Below, piece by piece: positions 6,372-11,152 of a stretch of 11,152 nt of DNA. How positions within the stretch are numbered: the first letter of the stretch is position 1; every line of letters begins with the position of its first letter. The stretch spans positions 1 to 11,152 of the forward strand of contig JAEWHN010000045.1 in NCBI GenBank assembly GCA_023387775.1. The letters are read 5' to 3'. The stretch is from Pseudomonadota bacterium (GTDB lineage: Bacteria > Pseudomonadota > Alphaproteobacteria > Rhizobiales > Rhizobiaceae). A program made the position numbers and the translations under genes. The notes beneath the pieces were generated by a model. The model did not search any database. It saw only the letters and a program-made list of their open reading frames with translations, and had not been told where the DNA came from.

Positions 6372-6402
6372 GGCGTAACACCTCTAGCAACTAGAGCTAC
6401 AA
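6372..6402 (-). promoter_or_regulatory. MerR-type operator/promoter of the metal ATPase gene
   Basis: Read on the - strand: a -35-like TTGTAG (6402-6397), the perfect dyad CTCTAG-TTG-CTAGAG (6396-6382), and a -10-like TTACGC (6378-6373) or TACGCC one base on. The spacer is 18-19 nt with the dyad inside it, the layout of MerR-activated promoters; known CadR/PbrR/ZntR operators have a very similar CTATAG/CTAGAG core. The predicted transcript start lies about 20 nt before ATG 6346, leaving just enough room for the Shine-Dalgarno (6357-6353). Confidence 0.75.
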
Positions 6403-6443
6403 GAGGCTCTTTGAACTTTTTCTCGAAATGGATTTTTGCGGCC

Positions 6444-6583
6444 TACACCCCCACCCCTAGCCCCTCCCCACAAGGGGGAGGGGACCATTTGCTGCATGGC
6501 CGCCCAACCTAAGCTCTGTCGTCTTGGCATCGACGGGGCGAGATTCCCCTCCCCCTTGTGGGGAGGGGTTAGGGGTGGGGGTA
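6444..6583. repeat. 140-bp palindromic (MITE-like) repeat with G-quadruplex arms
   Basis: Two 37-base arms (6448-6484 and 6545-6581) are inverted repeats with a single mismatch (G6460 versus the A expected from T6570). They enclose a 60-base core with no ORF of note. Each arm also folds on itself: CCCCTCCCC with GGGGAGGGG around 5 nt. TA dinucleotides occur just outside both arms (6444-6445, 6582-6583), possibly a target duplication. There is no transposase, so if mobile it is non-autonomous. Short ORFs across it are artefacts of the repeat. Such C-rich intergenic palindromes are common in Mesorhizobium-like genomes (general knowledge, not checked here). Confidence 0.75.
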
Positions 6584-6614
6584 TTTTCACAAGCGGTGGC
6601 AAACTTGGCGAACC

Positions 6615-6657
6615 TTGACGCAGCAGCGCGCCAGCCTCATATCTCTAGAGACTAGAG
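6615..6657 (+). promoter_or_regulatory. Promoter and operator of the MerR-type regulator gene
   Basis: TTGACG (6615-6620) and CATATC (6638-6643), 17 nt apart, form a plausible ordinary promoter. The dyad CTCTAG-AGA-CTAGAG (6643-6657) starts at the end of the -10 and covers the expected start point near 6650. It has the same half-sites and 3-nt spacing as the ATPase operator. In this position bound regulator should block transcription, giving autorepression, unlike the activating layout at the ATPase. Confidence 0.6.
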
Positions 6658-6675
6658 CTTTCAAAGGAACCAAGA

Positions 6676-7089
6676 ATGCTGACCATCGGCGAGCTGTCGC
6701 GGCAAACCGGCGTAAAGATCCCGACCATCCGCTACTATGAGCAGATGGGGCTGATGGATGCCGCCGAACGGTCGGAAGGCAACCAGCGCCGCTACACGCG
6801 CGAGGAACTGGATCGCCTGTCCTTCATCCGCCATGCCCGCGATCTGGGCCTGACCATCGAAGCGATCCGCAAGCTTATCGACCTCAGTCGGCATCCCGAC
6901 CGCCCCTGCGCCGATGCCGACCGCATCGCGAGCGAGCAATTGCACGCCGTGCGGGCGAAGATCGAGAAGCTGAAGCGGCTGGAAAGCGAACTGGAGCGCA
7001 TCGCCAACCATCCGCATGGCGACCAGGTGAAGGATTGCTACGTCATCCGCGCACTTGCCCATCACGAGCTTTGCGAACACGAGCATTAA
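6676..7089 (+). CDS. MerR-family metal-responsive regulator (ZntR/CadR-like)
   Basis: A 137-residue DNA-binding protein predicted to sense zinc, cadmium or lead and switch on the divergent ATPase gene. The MerR winged-helix domain occupies 1-70 (LTIGELSRQTGV at 2-13, IRYYEQMGL at 18-26, RRYT at 38-41). Cys78 sits where ZntR and CadR have their conserved Cys at the start of the dimer helix (about 80-110). The metal-binding loop is atypical: His112 and His114 occupy the place of the usual first loop Cys, Cys121 follows, and the protein ends in a Cys/His tail (HHELCEHEH, 129-137). These could form a Zn-favouring site (inference). Start: AAAGGA (6663-6668) 7 nt before ATG. Its own promoter carries an operator over the start point, suggesting autoregulation. 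Copper sensing (CueR) is less likely, given the P1B-2 partner. Confidence 0.9.
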   Translation: MLTIGELSRQTGVKIPTIRYYEQMGLMDAAERSEGNQRRYTREELDRLSFIRHARDLGLTIEAIRKLIDLSRHPDRPCADADRIASEQLHAVRAKIEKLKRLESELERIANHPHGDQVKDCYVIRALAHHELCEHEH

Positions 7090-7144
7090 GGCTCGACTGG
7101 CCCCGCCTCATCCTCGGCAGGGCAATCGCATATGGCACGGCCTA

Positions 7145-7280
7145 CCCCCGCTCCGCCTCGCTTCGCTCGGCACCTCTCCCCCTCAAAAGGGGAGAGGAAG
7201 GGCGCCAAGCTCGCGGACGGCGTTTCCTCTCCCCCGTCGATCGGGGGAGAGGTGGTTTGCGAAGCAAACCGGAGTGGGGG
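7145..7280. repeat. Second palindromic intergenic repeat, multi-hairpin
   Basis: Lies between the convergent regulator and fhcC genes. Outer arms CCCCCGCTCCG (7145-7155) and CGGAGTGGGGG (7270-7280) are inverted with one mismatch. Inside are three hairpins: 7173-7197 (CCTCTCCCC with GGGGAGAGG), 7226-7252 (11-bp stem CCTCTCCCCCG with CGGGGGAGAGG) and 7254-7270 (GGTTTGC-GAA-GCAAACC). The whole unit is an imperfect palindrome, similar in style to but different in sequence from the 6444-6583 repeat. It may also act as a bidirectional terminator. No gene is visible in 7090-7319. Confidence 0.7.
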
Positions 7281-7319
7281 TCGAATTTTCTATCCGAGAT
7301 CATCCTGTTCTAAGCGCGT

Positions 7320-8129
7320 TCACCGCCGGAACAAAATCTCCCCGGTTCCGGCCACCGCATTGTCGCCGCCGAACTTGCCCGGTGTCGAACCCAGCAACGG
7401 GCCTTCCAAAATCCCCTCCGCCACCAGATAACGATCGAACACGGCGGCAAACACGCTGTCGGGCGCGCCGCATTCGACGAAGCTGGGTGACAATTCTTCC
7501 GGCATGCGATCGAGCAGGATCGAGCCGCGCCGCATCAGATAGCCCGGCATGCACCCAACCCCGCCGGTAACCACCAGCGTGCCGGCAATCATGCGCGCGC
7601 CGGCATAGTCGCCGCAGCCTTTCAGCACCGCCGCCACGCCGCGCCGCATCCGGTCGCCGGCATGGTCGCCGGCGCGGCCACGCACGATCAGCACGCCGCC
7701 ATTCATGCCGGCAAGTTCGCCCGCCAGCGGCCCGGCGAGATGGTCGCCGGCATCGCCGAGAATCTCCAGCCGGCCCTTGCGCATGCAGGAACCGGCATGC
7801 GGCCCGGCGCTTCCCTCGACCAGAAGCTGCCCGCCACGCATTTTTCGGCCCGTCTGCGCGCCGACATCGCCGGCGACGCGGATGCTGCCTTCTGCCATGC
7901 CGGTGCCGACGCCATCGAAACGAGAACTGCCGCCTTCAAAAACGATGTTTTTCACGTCGCTGCCGGACATACGGAAGATGTCGCCAACTTTCAGCCCGCG
8001 CTTGGACATTCCGAGCCGGATCTCGCCGATCTCGCTGGCCGACAGCCCTGCCAGTCCCTCCGGCGTCAGCGGCGAAAGGTCGAGCCGTTCCGGCGGGGTC
8101 TCGCGCAAGGTGAAGGTGAGCGGCTTCAC
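7320..8129 (-). CDS. fhcC: Formyltransferase/hydrolase complex subunit C
   Basis: A 269-residue homolog of formylmethanofuran dehydrogenase subunit C (FwdC/FmdC). The middle (about 60-210) is a series of Gly-rich repeats (such as VAGDVGAQTG, LGDAGDHLAG, VRGRAGDHAG, LKGCGDYAG) that make the GXGXG beta-helix also found at the C-terminus of glutamate synthase. In the Methylobacterium Fhc complex this subunit is a structural partner of FhcD. The start is GTG 8129, overlapping the fhcD stop as GTGA; AAGGAA (8143-8138), inside the end of fhcD, is its Shine-Dalgarno. The length is ordinary for bacterial FhcC. It is last in the fhcB-A-D-C order and faces the metal regulator gene across a palindromic repeat that may stop transcription. 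Confidence 0.95.
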   Translation of the reverse strand: MKPLTFTLRETPPERLDLSPLTPEGLAGLSASEIGEIRLGMSKRGLKVGDIFRMSGSDVKNIVFEGGSSRFDGVGTGMAEGSIRVAGDVGAQTGRKMRGGQLLVEGSAGPHAGSCMRKGRLEILGDAGDHLAGPLAGELAGMNGGVLIVRGRAGDHAGDRMRRGVAAVLKGCGDYAGARMIAGTLVVTGGVGCMPGYLMRRGSILLDRMPEELSPSFVECGAPDSVFAAVFDRYLVAEGILEGPLLGSTPGKFGGDNAVAGTGEILFRR

Positions 8130-9034
8130 GGCAGCAATTCCTTCAGATGGTAGTGGAACTTGCCCAGCTTGCCGCCATAGTTGCCGGCGCTGATGCGCGA
8201 GGCGCCCTTCTCCGGCCCCAGCGCCGTGACTGCGCCGATGCCTGCCCTCATTGCGGCCGCCACCGCATCGCTGGTCTCGCCGTCGATGACGATTTCCAGC
8301 ACGGCGTTGTCGTCCGGGCCGAGCTCGCTCTTCACCACGCCCCGCAGCGTGGGCGCGAAGGCGTCGTTGGTCGAAGCCATCATGCCCCTATATTTGCCGC
8401 CGACCTTGGAGCCCGAGCGCACGATGCCGCCCGGAAACGGCATGATCGCTCCCGGCACCTTCTCGATCGCCTCGACCGCCGCTTCCGCCGCAACCAGCGC
8501 CTTGGCGTTGGAGGACGCGACCAGCAGCAGGTTGCCGCCGCCGACCGCCTCCTTGGTCAGCCCCGTCGTCGCCTCGCACAAGAACTCGCCGTCCATCACC
8601 GGCACGCGCCAGAAATGCCGCCCGCCGAACTTTTTTGACACCTGCCAGCCGTCGCCGAAATAGCGAAGTGCGGCACCAAGCTTGAGATCGGCGGTGCCTT
8701 TCAGCCCGGCAAAGCAGGCGCTGCCCGGCGAGGTCAGCACGCACTGGCCGAGCCGGTTCTGCAGCTGTTTCTGTAACTCGTCGGTACTGACGGCAAAGAT
8801 CATCACCCGGCAGCCCGGCCGGCCGTCGGGCGTCTCCGAGGCAGGCAGTTCCACGTCGATAGCTGCCTCGCAGCCGCAACCGATCACCGAGGTGGCGAAG
8901 CCGGTCATGGTGATTGCCGCCTGCCGCGCCCATTTGCGGTTGGGTCCGGTGATGATGATGGCGGTGGCGCGCATGCCGAAGGCTTCGGCAAAGGTGTCGT
9001 CGATGGCGACGCCGTTGACCGTCAAGCGTTGCAT
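8126..9034 (-). CDS. fhcD: Formylmethanofuran:tetrahydromethanopterin formyltransferase (FhcD/Ftr)
   Basis: A 302-residue enzyme that moves the formyl group between N5-formyl-tetrahydromethanopterin and the methanofuran-type carrier; in methylotrophs the direction is toward the carrier. It spans the full Ftr family length (about 300). Recognisable blocks are MRATAIIITGPNRKWA near the N-terminus (21-36), ATSVIGCGCEAAID (47-60), FPGGIVRSGSKVGGKY in the second half, and an NYGGKLGKFHYHL end. ATG 9034 lies inside the end of fhcA (13-base overlap), with GAGG a few bases upstream, so translation is probably coupled. In the bacterial complex FhcD is built into the FhcABCD assembly rather than working alone as in methanogens. 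No motif appears disrupted. Confidence 0.97.
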   Translation of the reverse strand: MQRLTVNGVAIDDTFAEAFGMRATAIIITGPNRKWARQAAITMTGFATSVIGCGCEAAIDVELPASETPDGRPGCRVMIFAVSTDELQKQLQNRLGQCVLTSPGSACFAGLKGTADLKLGAALRYFGDGWQVSKKFGGRHFWRVPVMDGEFLCEATTGLTKEAVGGGNLLLVASSNAKALVAAEAAVEAIEKVPGAIMPFPGGIVRSGSKVGGKYRGMMASTNDAFAPTLRGVVKSELGPDDNAVLEIVIDGETSDAVAAAMRAGIGAVTALGPEKGASRISAGNYGGKLGKFHYHLKELLP

Positions 9035-10653
9035 GACACCTCGCTGAAGGGTTGCTCGCGCTGGATCGCTGAATCGGGAAAGTCGAACCAGTTCAGCGAC
9101 AGGCCGTAGCGATCCTGGTGATAGGTCTCCAGCCGCTTCACCATCGCCTTGTCCGGCTCAGGCTTCAGCCGCAGCGTCTTGCCCCAGCGATAGTTTTTGA
9201 CGATGCCGTCCTCAACCACCAACTCGCCATTCTTCAGCACGAAGGCGGCCGAGCGGAACATCTGCGCGATGTCTCTGCCCTTGCGATAGACCGCCACGTC
9301 GGCCAGCGCCCCTGCCCCGAGGTGGCCGCGATCCTTCAGCCCCAGCAGCCTGGCGGGTGCGGCCCGCGTCATGATCGCGATTTCCTCAAAAGTGTATTCG
9401 CGCGTCAGCGAGGGCAGCGTCGAGAAGTGCAGCGCGCGCTGCGAAAGCCCTTCCATGGCTTTCGCGCGCGCCTCGCGGCTCATCAGAAGCTCGAAGATCT
9501 CGGGATAGGCGGTGAACGGCGCGCCATTCGGGTGATCGGTGGTGAAGAACACCCGCCACGGATCATCGATCAGCAGGAACAGCTCCAGCCCGATCGCCCA
9601 CTGCAGCGAACCATAAAAATCCTCGCGATAGCGGTGGGGCACGATGCCGCCGCCATTGGCGTCGCCGTCGAAGATCACCGACTTCCTCGGATTGGCGGTG
9701 CCGCGCGCGGAAAACTGCCGCAGCACGTCGGAGGAAATCGTCACCGTCTGGCCGAACATCACCTGTCCGACATCGATGGTGATCTCGGGCGTCGAATTGA
9801 CGAGCTCGGCAAGCCGCGCCGCCCCGGAAGAGAAGCCGCGCTTGCCCTCGGTGCCGTAGCCATAGAACTGCAGATGCGCCAGATGCAGCGGCAGCCCTTC
9901 CGCCGCCGCCATGGTCTCCGCAGCCGTCTCCGGCGCGCCGGGCACGCCGAGATTGTTGCAGTGGACGTGCAGCGGATGCGGAATGCCGAGCGAGGTCACC
10001 GCTGCCTGCAGCGTCTTGACGATGCTGCGCGAGCTGGTGCCGTAGAACGGCACGACATCATCGAAGGAGAAGCTGCGCACATTCTCCTTGAAGGCCGCCG
10101 CCGCGCCGGCATTGATGACCTTGACCCCGAGCGCGCGGCTGGAAGCCACGGTCCAGGCGACATAATCCTCGATCATCCGCGGCGAAGCCCTGTCGCGGAT
10201 CATCGAGAGCAAAAAATCGTCGTTGCCGAGGATAGCCAGCGTCGCCTTGTCGATGATCGGAATGTCGGCAAGTTCGAGATGGGTGTGCAGCGCGGCACCG
10301 GGCGACATGGCCGGCTCGACCACCGTGGTGAAACCCATCTGCGCATAGAGACGGCCGGTCTCGAACGTCGTCCAGCCGACCTGCGACAGCGGGGTGGCGG
10401 ACGGGCGCGGCGCATGCGCCCTGTGGTGCTCGGGCAGGAGCAGCCGGGCCGTGTTCACATTGCCGCCGCCGATATGGGAGTGGATGTCGATGGCGCCCGC
10501 CATCACGACGCAGCCGGTGGCGTCGAGGGTCACATCAGGCTGCCGGCCCGAAGGCGCCGCAACGATCATCTCGTCCTCGATCCAGAGATCGCCCTTGCCG
10601 ACGCGGCCGTTTACGGGATCGACGATCTCGCCGCCGGTGATCCTGGTCAGCAT
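9022..10653 (-). CDS. fhcA: Formyltransferase/hydrolase complex subunit A, amidohydrolase
   Basis: A 543-residue amidohydrolase-superfamily protein homologous to FwdA/FmdA. In the bacterial complex it hydrolyses the formylated carrier to formate and free carrier. Metal-site candidates are all present: HSH (His58, His60) in the GAIDIHSHIGG block, Lys178 (VKVINAG context, a candidate carboxylated Lys), His229 and His231 in HVHCNN, His257/His260, and Asp373 in TTDHPNG. An intact binuclear zinc hydrolase site is therefore likely. ATG 10653 has AAGAGG (10666-10661) in front and overlaps the fhcB stop by 7 nt. The length is typical for bacterial FhcA. The cytoplasmic product, formate, would pass to formate dehydrogenase or assimilation, neither encoded here. 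Confidence 0.97.
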   Translation of the reverse strand: MLTRITGGEIVDPVNGRVGKGDLWIEDEMIVAAPSGRQPDVTLDATGCVVMAGAIDIHSHIGGGNVNTARLLLPEHHRAHAPRPSATPLSQVGWTTFETGRLYAQMGFTTVVEPAMSPGAALHTHLELADIPIIDKATLAILGNDDFLLSMIRDRASPRMIEDYVAWTVASSRALGVKVINAGAAAAFKENVRSFSFDDVVPFYGTSSRSIVKTLQAAVTSLGIPHPLHVHCNNLGVPGAPETAAETMAAAEGLPLHLAHLQFYGYGTEGKRGFSSGAARLAELVNSTPEITIDVGQVMFGQTVTISSDVLRQFSARGTANPRKSVIFDGDANGGGIVPHRYREDFYGSLQWAIGLELFLLIDDPWRVFFTTDHPNGAPFTAYPEIFELLMSREARAKAMEGLSQRALHFSTLPSLTREYTFEEIAIMTRAAPARLLGLKDRGHLGAGALADVAVYRKGRDIAQMFRSAAFVLKNGELVVEDGIVKNYRWGKTLRLKPEPDKAMVKRLETYHQDRYGLSLNWFDFPDSAIQREQPFSEVSCNA

Positions 10654-11152
10654 GGCAGCGCCTCTTCATGCGGCAGGTGTTCGGCGATCTGGCGCAGCAC
10701 GGCCGCGGCAGACGGCAATTCGCCTGGCGCCTTTGCCTCGAGCGCCGCCAGCGTGCCGATGCGGCTGGAATAGACGACCGCGTCGTGGTCGACGCCCGGC
10801 GTGCCGATGGCAATGGTGACGGCTGCTCCCGCGATCGGCTTGTCGGTCCTGGCAAGCGCGACAAGGGCGAGCCCCTCATGGGCGGGCACCTGCCCGGCAT
10901 CGGCCGAGACGACCAGATGCAGGTCGGCCTCGCCCTCGGCGATCATTCGCGCCACGTCGAAGCGCCATGGGTCGAACTCGGCATAGCCGCGCGCCAGCCC
11001 CGTGCGCAGCGGAAAACCGCTTGTCCAGGTTGAAGCCTGCACGCTGCCCCAGCCGTTCTCGCTCGCCGGCAGATGCAGCGCGGAGGCGCGGTGCTTGCGG
11101 TTGATGTCGGCGATCAGCCCTTGCACCATTTCGAGGCCGAGCCCCCCGAGGG
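10647..11152 (-). CDS. fhcB: Formyltransferase/hydrolase complex subunit B, C-terminal part
   Basis: The 3' end of a gene that enters from beyond the right edge; 167 complete codons are visible and the frame is open to the edge (upstream of Met at 11129 it reads LGGLGLE), so the Met is internal, not the start. Visible blocks such as ENGWGSVQASTWTSGFP and GYAEFDPWRFD fit the C-terminal region of FwdB/FmdB-like proteins, the molybdopterin-oxidoreductase-type subunit. In bacterial Fhc, subunit B is known to have lost the tungsten/molybdenum redox function and to act as a scaffold; the diagnostic N-terminal part lies outside the window, so this cannot be confirmed here. It ends 7 nt inside fhcA. 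Its position upstream of fhcA gives the usual B-A-D-C order of methylotrophs. Confidence 0.93.
   Translation of the reverse strand, partial: LGGLGLEMVQGLIADINRKHRASALHLPASENGWGSVQASTWTSGFPLRTGLARGYAEFDPWRFDVARMIAEGEADLHLVVSADAGQVPAHEGLALVALARTDKPIAGAAVTIAIGTPGVDHDAVVYSSRIGTLAALEAKAPGELPSAAAVLRQIAEHLPHEEALPC

Noticed and set aside
4763..6394. 543-codon open frame on the + strand opposite the metal ATPase
   Set aside because: Antisense shadow of a well-supported gene: its residues are Arg/His/Gln-rich with no domain, and high GC at third positions keeps the opposite frame open.
6436..6618. Short ORFs across the palindromic repeat
   Set aside because: Their translations are Pro/Gly/Trp strings produced by the C-rich and G-rich arms; no ribosome-binding site is present.
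9118..10773. 551-codon open frame on the + strand opposite fhcA
   Set aside because: Low-complexity Arg/His/Gln-rich translation with no recognisable motif, while the - strand encodes a full fhcA.
1..11152. A new defence or other undescribed multi-gene system
   Set aside because: All large genes belong to known families (L,D-transpeptidase, P1B ATPase, MerR, Fhc); only the small secreted cassettes and intergenic structures remain unexplained.

Overview
The window looks like chromosomal DNA from a GC-rich alphaproteobacterium, most likely Hyphomicrobiales (Phyllobacteriaceae-like, for example Mesorhizobium or Aminobacter). The evidence is the BA14K-type secreted proteins (a family known mainly from this order), C-rich/G-rich palindromic intergenic repeats of the kind common there, and a formyltransferase/hydrolase (fhc) cluster of the tetrahydromethanopterin C1 pathway. 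The genus is an inference.

Layout. (1) Positions 240-1975 hold three tandem + strand genes for small exported Tyr/Pro-rich proteins. Genes 1 and 3 end in a two-cysteine BA14K-like tail; the middle gene has none. The three units share a 5' leader plan (a CCCTAT-like box about 67-71 nt before the ATG, a hairpin directly in front of or touching the Shine-Dalgarno, then AAGGAG). Each is followed by a hairpin, so they appear to be duplicated cassettes rather than one operon. (2) Positions 2113-3814, - strand, hold two envelope enzymes with L,D-transpeptidase catalytic motifs: a small protein with a Tat-like signal and a YafK/DpaA-like lipoprotein that starts at TTG. (3) Positions 3974-7089 hold a zinc/cadmium/lead efflux module: a P1B-2 ATPase (-) and a divergent MerR-family regulator (+). 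Each gene has its own nearly identical 15-bp CTCTAG-N3-CTAGAG operator. A 140-bp palindromic repeat with two facing G-quadruplex motifs sits between them. (4) A second, different palindromic repeat (7145-7280) lies between the convergent regulator and fhc genes. (5) Positions 7320-11152, - strand, hold fhcB(partial)-fhcA-fhcD-fhcC, every junction overlapping, which implies a translationally coupled operon. It transfers a formyl group from formyl-tetrahydromethanopterin to a methanofuran-type carrier and hydrolyses it to formate, a step in formaldehyde/methanol oxidation.

The first two blocks share an envelope theme (exported proteins beside peptidoglycan transpeptidases). The metal and C1 blocks look like independent neighbours. 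I see no tRNA, rRNA, CRISPR array, transposase or phage gene. No wholly new system is evident. The least explained parts are the BA14K cassette array with its position-conserved leader hairpins, and the duplicated operators flanking a G-rich palindrome.
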